NCBI RefSeq assembly: GCF_963678975.1
Contig: NC_089281.1
Location: 3,278,926 to 3,342,925 of the forward strand
DNA: 64,000 nucleotides
Source of the DNA: Dysidea avara
Taxonomy: Eukaryota; Porifera; Demospongiae; Dictyoceratida; Dysideidae
Reading direction: 5' to 3'
In this document: piece after piece, positions 10,721-21,984 of the stretch
Numbering within the stretch: position 1 is the stretch's first letter
Layout of the letters: each line of letters starts with the position of its first letter
Translations under genes and position numbers: made by a program
Notes under the pieces: generated by a model
The model's input: only the letters and a program-made list of their open reading frames with translations
Told to the model about the DNA's origin: nothing
Databases searched by the model: none

Positions 10721-13404
10721 GTTAAGTACGTATAGGTAGTAATAAGTATATAGTTAGGTAATAAGTAGTAGTATGTTGTAGTTTTCAGAATGTTTATTGG
10801 ATGACGTTTAAGTGTTACGTTAGTGTACTGATTACGTCACAACATCCATTCAACCAGATCCGCTTACAGCATTACCAAACTAATAGTGCTACTTTATTTA
10901 TTCAACGTTATAACGAACCCAACAGAATTGTATGGCCGTTTTTCTCAACGATTTTAAGCGGCAAGGTCACCGGATGTAATTAACCGTAAGCCGCAAATCT
11001 TTTGAAATGTACGCATTACATAATCAATTTGAAATGGAGCGATCTGATTGGAGCTTCCAACATTCCGGCAGCGCCAAACTTTTTGTACACAGTTTCACCA
11101 GACCCTCTTTTTAGGGTCGGGCGCCGCGAGACTATTTACTTGATAAAGCCGAGGGACTCTGTAAAGCAGTAGTCTGGCGGCGCCCGCCCCTTCGCATAGA
11201 GTAAGGGTCTGGTATGCTTAGTATAGTCATAGATAATGTATGCGTTCCTACTGGATTGGAAACGCCAGTTAAATTATTTTCCTATCCTAGTTACGGCATA
11301 GATAGTATATTACTTAAAAGACCGGGATTGGAAACGGAGTTCGCGCGTTGAAACACTCCGTGTTACCGGAAGTGTGGAGGTCAAGCTTCAGGAAGGACCG
11401 AATACACGGCTATTTTATGTGTTGGCGAAGGGTTTCTTTACTTAGCCTTAGGTGCACAATTTCATTGGGAAGCCAGTCAATTCAAGTACATATGGGAAAC
11501 TAGCCGCGCTACACAACCAATGACTGAACATTTTGTCACCAACTGTGCGTTCTAATAGAATAGCGTGTGTTGTATTAGAGTCACTTCATCACACCTCTGA
11601 CTAAACGAACGGTCTCGATGACTGTTTCGGAAAATCGGTCCTAGTCAATTCATGCACTACCCATATTAACAATAATATAGTTTATCACACAGGCACACAC
11701 TTCCCACAAGGGGAGTCATAACAATCTAATTATGGAGAAAACATTTTCTTCTGACAACTGCAGTTGCTATCCAAGTCTTTACTGGACATCTTAGTCCATC
11801 TCCATTAAGTACACACCACAGAATCAATAAGATGATGATGACTTAACGTTACATCCTTTCCTTGCTGACACTTCTCCATGTACTTGCTGACACAAGCACA
11901 ATCCTATACAGCATTAAAAGTAATACACAATTATCCACTAAATACAATAATGAGTTGATTAATAAATACACAAGAACACAACACGTACTTTGTATGGTAT
12001 TAGTAGTGTACTACATCAGCATATAGCGTAAGGGACCGTATGTAAGTCATGCACCACAATAAGTCATGTGGTTCTCACTTGTACGTGATATGGGCCTTCA
12101 AATTACTTATATTTACAGATGGTGCCTAGTGTCTTCAGGTCCTGTTTGATGGGGTAAACATGTGATATCATGGCACTGTATAGTTTGGTTTCTTTTTGGC
12201 TTGTTATTATCAATTTTTGAAAACCATTGCACAAGGCTAGTTATGAGTGGCGATGTAAAAAGTGTGGACTTACAGTCCCTCACACTACTACATACTCAAA
12301 CATAGTTGAAAATTAACCAGCCAAACTAACAACTAACTATTTACTGTACAACCAATGGAGCTAAAGCCTTTACCACCCAGACTGGGTCAGCACTACTTTA
12401 CTTAATTTCTCTTGGTGCACAGCTTTATTTACCCAGGCTTTCGAAGGCCGGAACCCTTTTCACAGCTCAAGTTGCTTTTGTACAGTACAACTATACAACA
12501 AAAATATAAAACCAGTGATCAGTTTAGGCCATGACAAATTAATCTTATGTTTCAGGGATGCGGATGCGGTGGGTCAATGTTTTGGCAAACTCAAAAATAA
12601 AATATTGTGCAAGCAGTAACAGGTATAGTAGCCAAGGAGAAGGAAATGGAGCTCCGTCACTTTATTATGGAAGGACTTCAGCTTTTGCACCTGTCAAGAT
12701 CAAGATACTCTAATAGAGCAGTCATATAACTTTATCAAAACCTGCCAGCTCACTACTAGAGGGCAAACAATCCGTGAAACACATGATTAATTTGGTATGG
12801 CCTTGGTATAGTAAATTACTGTGGACATGATAGTGCCACAAAATTTCAGAATGGCCAGACAAATGTACCAAATGATCAGCACTTCAACATTCGCAACAGT
12901 TTCACTATTCCTTACCCTTCTTATTTGTGCATATTTACAGCAGTAACGATGGTACACTAACCAAATAATCATTGTCACCTTCAAATTTACACCAGGTTGG
13001 TTACAATGAAATTTTGAACTAACACACTTAACACGATTAAAACTCTTTACCTCACATCCTTAGATATTGTGGCACCATTAAAACCGAACTTGTATTAGTA
13101 TTAGTATTACAGGTAAAGAAGGCTCAAGGAGCCTGTAAAGCCTGTATCTAGAAGAATGACTCACATTTAGGGTCCATACACAAGGAAGCAAAGATTGTTG
13201 GCATGAAACCAATGGATGGTCTGTTGTTCTTAATCTACTACAGATACCAACTCAAAACATAGCCTAAGTGATGTATTTTATCACAGACAATCACCTTGGC
13301 GACTCAAAACGATCAAAAGATGCTTGTCTGGATAGTTTCACGCCCATTTGTGAAACAGGCAAAAATATACCACTGGCTAAAATTTGGCACAAGTCGCGAA
13401 TTTG

Positions 13405-13672
13405 TTATTATTATTATTATTATTGGTAATACTGTGCAGACCTCTATTAGAGTATGGTGCACAGGTCACAACATACATACAAGTATACAAATTAAATAAT
13501 TGCTAGTTTTTGTTTGAACTGATCAATATCATTGGAGTCAATCACATTTTGGGGTAGATCATTCCAGATTTTGATTGCCGAAGGGAAAAAGGAGTACATA
13601 TAAGAATCAATCTGTGTCATTGGTTGCATAAATCTCATATTATGACCTCTGGTACTATGTACAGTGGATATG
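13405..13672 (-). pseudogene. LINE ORF2 C-terminal fragment with (AAT)n tail
   Basis: On the minus strand this encodes RGHNMRFMQP followed by FPSAIKIWNDLPQNV, the typical C-terminal block of CR1/Jockey-type ORF2 proteins. The stop is followed by about 75 bases and an (AAT)n microsatellite at 13405-13424. The 5' part is missing. Confidence 0.7.
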
Positions 13673-14342
13673 GATGTCAGTTACAATAACACCTCTAAAC
13701 TCACAGTACAGTATCACTATTGAATAGCGCATCAATACAGCATAAATTCGTGACATAAAACACTTTAGAATTTTCGCTTGCTCTAGTGAAAGAGAGAGGA
13801 AGCAAAAATGGCGCATTTTTTCAAAACGCGAATATGCACTTTTTTCGTACAAAAACTGGACTAGCGTGTACAACATGTTATAATATGACTAACCACGTCG
13901 ATAACTCTTCAGTTTTCAGATTCTCGAGTAACGTTTCAGCGTCCAAAGGTAATTATTTTTTCCCTAGCGCGGATAACAGGGATTGTTTCAAGAGTGCCTA
14001 CGTCATAACTACAGTGTATATTGGGTCCGCGAAAACCGTTTCCAATCCAGGTGTTATAATATATCTATGGTTACGGTGCGCCAAACATTGGGAAATTTGT
14101 TGAGTGGCTGTTTGGCTTTCTCTTGCTTGTTTGAAGGCCGGTTCGAAGGCGTGGACATTCCTTTTACATTGTTTATTGTGTTGCGTTGTGTACTGAACAA
14201 GAACACAGCGTGTCTGTGGGCACTGGGAGAAATATTGTTTGCGACAGGTGACAATGGCAGGTACGCACCAGCTAATAATTCAACAGCAGTACTATTAGCC
14301 AACTTCTCGTCACCGCATTTACACAACCAAAGAAATGTGTGA

Positions 14343-15886
14343 TAGAGCAGCTCATGTATTTTCGACCCCCATGAGTGTTCGGACGCGATATTTCCTAGAA
14401 GAACAATGAGAGCCGATCATTTATGGCACTATTATGAAGACCTATCACTATAACCTCCATGTATAAAATTTGAAAGGATTTAGTTATATCGTGTGGCTGC
14501 AGTGTCCTTCGAAAGCCACTGTCCAAAAAAATGGATGCTCGGACAAAGTAACGTTCGTTCGGACTCCTCCATCTCTACCCTTCCCATGCAACTTATATGC
14601 TATTGTGTGGTAGTGATTGGTAGAGTTATCCTTGAGCTATCCTGTGATATAAGCAGATTAGATATTTATCAGCTACAGTTGCAGCTATCGCCCTTTTTCG
14701 AGACGTGGTAACTTGACGAATCGTCGGACACAAAATTGCAATTATAATTCCGGACACAGCAACTTATTGCGATTACTTTGGCATTTTTTGAGTTTAAGTA
14801 TAGTACTAGCTAAGAAACATTTGAAAACAGCTATTTAGGCACCTGTGTAGAGTGATTTTTTTATCAATTCGAGATGGAAATAGTAGCTACCTCATATAGC
14901 TACAATACATTAGTTCTAGAATAGCTACATAAAATTGCTCAAACTTAATAATTTTATATATTTGAACTTACTTGAGACAAGAGAGGTAAGAAATAAACTA
15001 CAACAATACACAGGAGGTCACCACTGCTTTATAGCCTTAGTGAATGTTCTATTAGAGTATATTAAATGCTATATTAATTAAACTTCGTTAATTGCATCCA
15101 TAGTATAATTTTATGCATATGCAGACTATCTAAAGGTGAATTAGTGCGAAAACCAGTTAAAAAACTGCGTTAAATTAATATACTCTAATAGAACAGTCAC
15201 TAAGGCGATAAAGCAGTGGCGACCTTCTGTGCATTGTTGTGGCTTATTTCTTACCTCCCTTGTCTCAAGTAAGTTCAAATATATAAATCATTCTAAGTTT
15301 GAGCATTTTTATGTAGCTATTCTAGGCCTAATGTATTGTAGCTATATGAGGTAGCTACTATTTCCATCTCGAATTGATAAAAAATCACTCTACACAGGTG
15401 CCTAAATAGCTGTTTTCAAATGTTTCTTAGCTAGTACTATACTTAAACTCAAAAAATGCCAAAGTAATCGCAATAAGTTGCTGTGTCCGGAATTATAATT
15501 GCAATTTTGTGTCCGACGATTCGTCAAGTTACCACGTCTCGGAAAAAGGCGATAGCTGCAACTGTAGCTGATAAATATCTAATCTGCTTATATCACGGGA
15601 TAGCTCTACCAATCACTACCACACAATAGCATATAAGTTGCATGGGAAGGGTAGAGATGGAGGAGTCCGAACGAACGTTACTTTGTCCGAGCATCCATTT
15701 TTTTGGACAGTGGCTTTCGAAGGTCACTGCAGCCACACGATATAACCAAATCGTTTCAAATTTTATACATGGAGGTTATAGTGATAGGTCTTCATAATAG
15801 TGCCATAAATGATCGGCTCTCATTGCTCTTCTAGGAAATATCGCGTCCGAAAACTCATGGGGGTCGAAAATACATGAGCTGCTCTA
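14343..15886. repeat. 1.5-kb palindrome with arms of about 700 bp
   Basis: The left arm (14343 to about 15062) is nearly identical to the reverse complement of the right arm (about 15174-15886). The ends read TAGAGCAGCTCATGTATTTT. The 110-bp centre is bordered on each side by the dispersed ACTCTAATAGAACAGTCAC motif. A convincing TSD was not found. The low arm divergence suggests a young fold-back element or recent inversion-duplication. Confidence 0.85.
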
Positions 15887-16823
15887 CATTGAAATAAATT
15901 TTATGCTTCAGTACTGCTCAGCTTGAGCTAAACAATAGCACAAAGTAGTGCTTGTTTTCTGAAGTTTTATCGAGGCAGTGGAAATATACAGTGAAGCAGT
16001 GAATATCTAGCTAGCCTACTACACTCTACCTGCTACAAGTGGTGTAAACAACAGCAAAGAAACAATGTTACACTTTCTGTTTCTTCAGGAAATTTGCACA
16101 ACCATTTTGAAACACCATATTTCACCTTTGAACCTGAATTTCTTACGCTGTTGTTTACTGCCCTCCAGCGTCCCTACCCAGTCCAGCCTCCAATTAGTGT
16201 AGGTGATAACTAACCCAGCTGTAAACAACAAACACTAATTTGCTGGTTACAAGAACAGCGAAATCTTCCACCTGTCGAGGCCATAAAGTTTACGCGCAGC
16301 GAAACGAGGATGGCCTATGACGTCAATACGTAAATAATACGGGCGTTTCCAATCCAGTAGGAACGCATACATTATCTATGGTATAGTGGAGTTGTACCGG
16401 ATTACCAAAAACTGGTGCAACCAATCAGAACGCTCCACGTTTAATCAGCGCATTTTTGTTTATGTTACGTCAAAAGAATGAATCAAATGCCCTAACAGTA
16501 CTGAAAGAAACAAAAGGAGTTAGAAGAAAGTGTTATTTCGGTAAGGGATTTTCGCCTTGTTTGATATGCGAAAAACCCGGATTACGCTCTGATTTCCTAG
16601 GTAGGGAGACATGTCTATTCTATAAAAGTAGACCAAGGATTCCGTAGACCAATCCACTTTCGCCTGTGTAAAGGCGAAGGAAGTTCAATATCACTGCCAC
16701 AATTTTGAGTGAGGCACTTCCGTTAAGACCATTTTCGTTACGTCATTACATTCAAATTAAATTCCTCCAGAACAACTCGGTGATACTAAGCAAACCAGAC
16801 CCTTACTCCATGCGAAGGGGTGG

Positions 16824-17023
16824 NNNNNNNNNNNNNNNNNNNNNNNNNNNNNNNNNNNNNNNNNNNNNNNNNNNNNNNNNNNNNNNNNNNNNNNNNNNNN
16901 NNNNNNNNNNNNNNNNNNNNNNNNNNNNNNNNNNNNNNNNNNNNNNNNNNNNNNNNNNNNNNNNNNNNNNNNNNNNNNNNNNNNNNNNNNNNNNNNNNNN
17001 NNNNNNNNNNNNNNNNNNNNNNN
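16824..17023. other. assembly gap (200 N)
   Basis: Exactly 200 unresolved bases. The gap begins inside a GC-rich terminal inverted repeat. Translations across it are meaningless. Confidence 0.99.
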
Positions 17024-17279
17024 AAATGTGGTTTATTACTTGTAGCTGCTACAGTAGGAGAAATAGTGCTTGTGATTTAAAAAGCCAGAAATCAAGCAAA
17101 TTGCCAGAAATGTACTGTACTAAGCATTTGGTGAAGGTCTTTCAGCAGCAGTGATATAGTTTAGAAAGGAAGAGCTGGTATCACATTCATCTCCAGTAGG
17201 AAACTGTCAGAACTGTAGTAAACTCTGTGATTTGTTTGGTTGTTGCTGAATACACTATAAACACTTACACTGACCTTGG
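17024..17279. other. no gene recognised
   Basis: Short AT-rich interval between the gap and the degenerate modules. Nothing recognised. Confidence 0.4.
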
Positions 17280-18060
17280 TTATCAAGACACACGATAGTG
17301 TGTCGTGCGGCCCAAGAAGCCGGCGCGCCACACCGTGAGTATATTGACAGGAAGAATGAAAACGTCATTTTCACACCTTTGTATCTCGGTGATCACTTAT
17401 CTGATTGGAACCAAATTTGCTACACAGTTGCCCGCCAGCCAAGGGAGTCTACATTCCAAATTTGAAGGAAATCGCTCAAGCCATTTCCGAGATACGAGCT
17501 GCCAAAGTTACGTTTTTTTTTCTTCTTCTTCTTCTTCGTCTTTTCGCACGCTTGCAAAAATTGCTATAACAAGCAAACGCGTACTCCGATCGCCTTGAAA
17601 TTTGGCACACAGAATGGGAGTCCAAAGGCGAATCCTAGCATCAAATTTGGTACACATCCGATGAATGGTTCAGGAGTTATGACCGATTATTCGCGTAAAA
17701 CAAGATCGATTTGTTGTCACGCCTACAGGATAAACCGCTTCATGGAATGAGTTGAAAATTGCTATGTAGATGGAGTAACCATCGTAGGAGTGCCTTTTGG
17801 TGGTTTGAAAGGAATCGAGATAAAGACCACGGAGATATGACACAAAACCCAACCTGTGTCACAATTACGCGATCGATTTTTATGAATAAAAAAGTATTAG
17901 TTTTCACGCCTACTAGGCAAACCGCTTAGAGCAATGAGCTGAAAATCGGTGTATAGCTGGAATAATCTTCATAGAAAGTCCTTGCAGTAGTACAGAAGAA
18001 TCGGATTACAAACCACTGAGTTATGATTCGAAAGCCAACTCCGTGTAGCAAATGCGAGAT
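17280..18060. repeat. four degenerate modules of about 150-190 bp
   Basis: Successive blocks starting near 17370, 17560, 17700 and 17870 share phrases in the same order. Examples are CACGCCTAC plus AAACCGCTT, ATGAG(T/C)TGAAAAT, GAAATTTGGCACACAG, and an end such as GAGATATGAC or GAGTTATGA. Identity is low but the order is conserved. No reading frame persists across the blocks. The array abuts the dispersed 18-bp motif (18067) and then the minisatellite. Confidence 0.6.
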
Positions 18061-18149
18061 CGAGATACTCTAATAGAACAGTCACCCTAATAGAGCATTC
18101 GGCTAATTTATTTACTCCATTATAGAATTTTATTACATCACAAGTTATT

Positions 18150-20845
18150 CTGTAGGGAGTTCAGCTGCAAACAGTTAATCTTATAGACAGTTCAGCAAGA
18201 AGACAGTCACCATGTGGAGAGTTAAGCAAATATATCACTATAGAGATTCAGAACATTACAAGTCACACTGAAGAAAGTTCAGCTATAAACGAGTCATGCA
18301 CTGTGTAGAGAATTCAGCTACAATTAAGTCACTCTCTAGAGAATTCAGTTACACAGAATTCAGCTACACACAAGTCACTGTGGAGAGAGTTCAGCTACAA
18401 ACAAATTACCCTTTAGAGTGATCAGCTACAAACAAAACACTTTGCAGGGCGTTCAGCTGCAACAAATCAACCTTTAGAGCGATCAGCAATGAACAAATCA
18501 ACACAAATCTACCTGTAGAGAGATCAGCTAGAAACAAATCACCCTGAAGAGAGTTCAGCTACAAAAAATCACCCTGTAGAGACATCAGCTAGAAACTAGA
18601 CACAATGTAAGGAGTTCAGCTACAAGCAATCACCCTGTAGAGAGTTCAGCTAAAACAAATCAACCTGCAGAGAGATCAGCTACAAACAAATCACCTTATA
18701 GAGAGTTCAGCTACAAACAGATTACCTGTAGAGAGATCGGCTACAAACAAATCAACCTGTAGAGAGATCAGCTACACACAAATCAACTTGTAGAGAGATC
18801 AGCTACAAACAAATCACCCTGTAGAGAGATCAGCTAGAAACAAATCACCCTGAAGAGAGATCAGTTACAAACAAAACACTTTGCAGAGAATTCAGCTACA
18901 AACAAATCAGCTTGTAGAGAGATCAGTTACACACAAATCAACCTGTAGAGAGATAAGCTAGAAACAAATCACCCTGTAGAGAGTAGCTACAAGCAAAACA
19001 CCCTGTAGAGAGTTCAGCAACAAAGAAACCGAAACCACCATGTAGAGAGTTCAGCTGCAAACAAATCACCTTATAGAGAGTTCAGCTACAAACAAATCAC
19101 CCTGTAGAGAGATCAGCTAGAAACTAGACACAATGTAAGGAGTTCAGCTACAAGCAAATCACCCTTTAGTGAGTTCAGCTTCAAACAAATCAACCTGCAG
19201 TGAGATCACCTACAAAAAAGCACCTTGTACAGAGTTCAGCTACAAACAAATTACCTTGTAGAGAGATCGGCTACAAACAAATCAACCAGTAGAAAGATCA
19301 GCTACACACAAATCAACTTGTAGAGAGATCAGCTAGAAACTAGACACAATGTAAGGAGTTCAGCTACAAGCAAATCACCCTGTAGAGAGTTCAGCTAAAA
19401 CAAATCAATCTGCAGAGAGATCAGCTACAAATAAATCACTTTACAGACAGTTCAGCTACAAACAAATTACCTTGTAGAGAGATCGGCTGCAAATTAATCA
19501 ACCTGCAGAGAGATCAGCTACACACAAATCAACTTGTAGAGAGATCAGCTACAAACAAATCACCCTGTAGAGAGATCAGCTAGAAACTAGATACAATGCA
19601 AGGAGTTCAGCTACAAGCAAAATCACCCTTTAGTGAGCTCAGCTACAAACAAATCAACCTGCAGTGAGATCACCCACAAAAATGCACTTGTACAGAGTTC
19701 AGTTACAAACAAATCACCCTGTAGAGAGATCAGGTAGAAGAATTCACCTTGTAGAGAGTTCAGCAACAAAGAAACCACCATGTAGAGAGTTCAGCTGCAA
19801 AAAAATCACCCAGTAGATAGATCAGCTAGAAGAAGTTACCTTGTAGAGAGTTCAGTTACAAAGAAACCATCATATAGAGAGTTCAGCTACAAAGAAATTA
19901 CCCCGTAGAGAGTTCAGCTAGAAGAAGTCACCTTGTAAAGAGTTCAGCTACAAAGAAACCATCATGTACAGAGTTCAGCTACAAAGAAACCACCTGTACA
20001 GAATTCAACTACAAACAAATTACCCTGTATAGAGATCAGCTAGAAGAAGTTACCTTGTAGATAGTTCAGCTACAACAATTCACCCTGTAGAAAGATCAGC
20101 TAGAAGAAGTCACCTTGCAGAGTGTTCAGTTACAAAGAAACCATCATGTAGAGAGTTCAGCTGCAAACAAATCACTCTGTAGAGAGTTCAGCTACAAAGA
20201 AACCGCCATGTAGAGAGTTCAGCCTCATACAAACCACCTTGTAGAGAATTCAACTACAACAAATCACCCTGTAGCGAAGAAGTTACCTTGTAGAGAGTTC
20301 AGCTACAAAGAAACCATCATGTAGGGAGTTCAGCTACAAAGAAACCACCATGTAGAGAGTTTAGCTGCAAACAAATCACCTGAAGAGAGTTCAGCTAGAA
20401 ACAAATCACCCCGTAGAGAGATCAGCTGGACGAAGTCACCTTGTAGAGAGTTCAGCTACAAAGAAACCATCATGTAGAGAGTTCAGCTGCAAACAAATCA
20501 CCCTGCAGAGAGTTCAGCTACAAAAATATCACCCTGTAGAAAGTTCAGCTAGACGAAGTCACCTTATAGAGAGTTCAGCTACAAAGAAACCATCATGTAG
20601 AGAGTTCGGCTACAAAGACACCACCATGTAGAGAGTTTAGCTGCAAACAAATCACCTGTAGAGAGTTCAGCTAGAAGAAGTCACCTTGTAGAGAGTTCAG
20701 CTAGAAACAAAATACCCTGTAGAGAGACCAGCTAGAAGAGGTTACCTTGTAGAGAGTTCAGCTACAAAGAAACCATCCTGTATATAGTTCAGCTACATTT
20801 CAAGTCACCCAGTAGAGAGATCAGCTGCAAAAAAATATCCTGTGG
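18150..20845. repeat. 31-bp minisatellite, about 2.7 kb
   Basis: The unit is GTAGAGAGTTCAGCTACAAA followed by CAAATCACCCT, with roughly 85-90 copies. Variants alternate AGTTCAGCT with AGATCAGCT, and CAAATCACC with GAAGTCACC or GAAACCATC. A longer phrase (AGAAACTAGACACAATGTAAG or its near-copy) returns near 18591, 19118, 19336 and 19585, which shows a higher-order structure. The 3' half is enriched in the GAAACCATCATG variant. There are no unique spacers and no ORF. Confidence 0.95.
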
Positions 20846-21040
20846 GGAATAATAGGCATGTAATAAATATATTTATATAATTTGTATAATTACTAATAAA
20901 ATCAAAAATAATTGAAGTACTAAAATTCTTCTTTAAGTTCTTTTCTTCTTCCTGTAGTAAAGAAAATAACACATGGGTTAAAAAAGCCCCAAAGCCAGCC
21001 ATAGGCCGGCTTTGCAGTATACAAATACAAAAAGAAGTGA

Positions 21041-21366
21041 TATCTAATCAAAAACAGCCAAGCTGTAAAAAAAGGTGCGGCCCCCAAAAAGGCCATGGTG
21101 AAAAAAGATGTGAAATCCAAGGTGGCGGCCAAGAAATGGCTGTGATGGTAGGTTAATGGTTATATTTTAATAACGACAATTCAGGTGAATTTTGTGCCGC
21201 TTGGTCTTGGCACCAAATTCACCTGAATTGTTGTTATTAAAATGTAACCATTAACCTACCATCACAGCCATTTCTTGGCCGCCACCTTGGATTTCACATC
21301 TTTTTTCACCATGGCCTTTTTGGGGGCCGCACCTTTTTTTACAGCTTGGCTGTTTTTGATTAGATT
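21041..21366. repeat. perfect fold-back, arms of about 150 bp
   Basis: The arms are virtually identical in inverted orientation (ATCACAGCCATTTCTTGGCC and its complement in the left arm). The centre is a short loop between GGTGAATTTTGTGCC and GGCACCAAATTCACC. The near-lack of divergence indicates a recent element or ongoing homogenisation. ORFs across it are by-products. Confidence 0.9.
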
Positions 21367-21984
21367 ATATAAGCTGGATCACTCTGTTGAAGAGTAATTG
21401 ATGAAACTATAATATACCAAATAATGAACATATAGCTGCTCAGTGTCAAAGTGATATGTGGCAAACTATAGCAACTAGTATGTGAACATACTGTATGCAG
21501 TCATTGAAGCAACGTTTAGTGCATTAGAAAACATGAATTAGCTACACTGCTTGGAGTATCTTAGTTTACTACAGTGGTATATCCCCAGTATATGGAACAG
21601 TTAATTGTTTATTATTTTAGTAGTTTTTCAGTACACCCGCATTCACTGATGTTTTACTGAGAGTTTAAAACTTAGTAAAATAATTATGTTCCATATACTT
21701 AAGTTTACTGACACTTTACTATCAGTATAACTACAGTAAGGCATCTTAACAAATTAGTAAACTAAGAACCTTCAAGCAGTGCTATAACAAGCTAATTAAC
21801 ATACTAAATTGTATACTCAGTTTTAATGCAGAAATAAAATCATATATAAACCAAAAACTGCCACAGTGCATATAAAATGTTACTAAATGGTACACACAGG
21901 CCTAACCTAAAATGCATCTACATTTGACAGTTAGCAATAAACCATGTCAAAGTTTATGTTCAAATGGAAACATCTATATAGTCT
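21367..21984. other. 3' flank of gene 1, no other gene
   Basis: AT-rich. Small inverted pieces around 21570-21790 (CCATATACT, CTAAGTTTACT). No clear polyadenylation signal for gene 1 was identified. Confidence 0.4.

Larger units (their letters stand above)
8759..10786 (+). mobile_element. 5'-truncated non-LTR retroelement B1 (11-bp TSD)
   Basis: The perfect direct repeat AGAATGTTTAT at 8748-8758 and 10787-10797 bounds this insertion. The left edge lies inside the reverse transcriptase domain and the right edge follows the stop codon by 66 bases, as expected of a 5'-truncated target-primed insertion. The 3' end has no long poly(A). The same 3' sequence recurs at 57410-57473 in copy B3. Confidence 0.85.
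7288..11134. mobile_element. MULE-like element 3 carrying later insertions (9-bp TSD TTTACTTGA)
   Basis: The ends are TAGTCTCGTGGCGCCCGACC on the left and its inverse on the right. They are flanked by the 9-bp direct repeat TTTACTTGA (7279-7287 and 11135-11143). The left arm is split by a 1387-bp insertion (7315-8701); removing it restores the match to the right arm exactly. The interior holds retroelement B1 (8759-10786). Without these additions the original element was a short fold-back of about 430 bp. Confidence 0.9.
11227..16381. mobile_element. TIR transposon Y, 5.2 kb, TSD TATAG
   Basis: The ends carry an almost perfect 40-bp inverted repeat starting (C/T)CATAGATAATGTATGCG and ending GGATTGGAAACGCC. 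Flanks are TATAG at 11222-11226 and 16382-16386. Degenerate copies of the same end occur at about 11291-11335 and 14030-14072, hinting at further nested or solo ends. No long ORF, so non-autonomous or decayed. It contains a LINE fragment (13405-13672) and a 1.5-kb palindrome (14343-15886). Between 11340 and 13400 nothing else was recognised. Confidence 0.7.
11170..16823. mobile_element. probable MULE-like element 4, right end lost in the assembly gap
   Basis: The left end TAGTCTGGCGGCGCCCGCCC continues CCTTCGCATAGAGTAAGGGTCTGGT. The right side at 16795-16823 is the inverse (ACCAGACCCTTACTCC...GGGGTGG), cut off by the N run before the terminus. The left flank GTAAAGCAG (11161-11169) would be the 9-bp TSD; its partner cannot be seen. 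Most of the interior is transposon Y. Confidence 0.6.

Noticed and set aside
13786-14342. Overlapping ORFs of 90-119 residues on both strands
   Set aside because: No domain, no splice context, located inside transposon Y. Probably chance.
16705-17154. Long ORF spanning 16705-17154
   Set aside because: It crosses 200 unresolved bases; the reading frame through N is not real.
18150-20845. Regular 31-bp repeats that might suggest a CRISPR array
   Set aside because: Units are directly adjacent with no unique spacers, and the setting is a eukaryotic genome. It is a minisatellite.
20920-21132. Minus-strand 70-residue hydrophobic ORF
   Set aside because: It reads through one arm of a perfect fold-back; the mirror arm shows it is repeat sequence.
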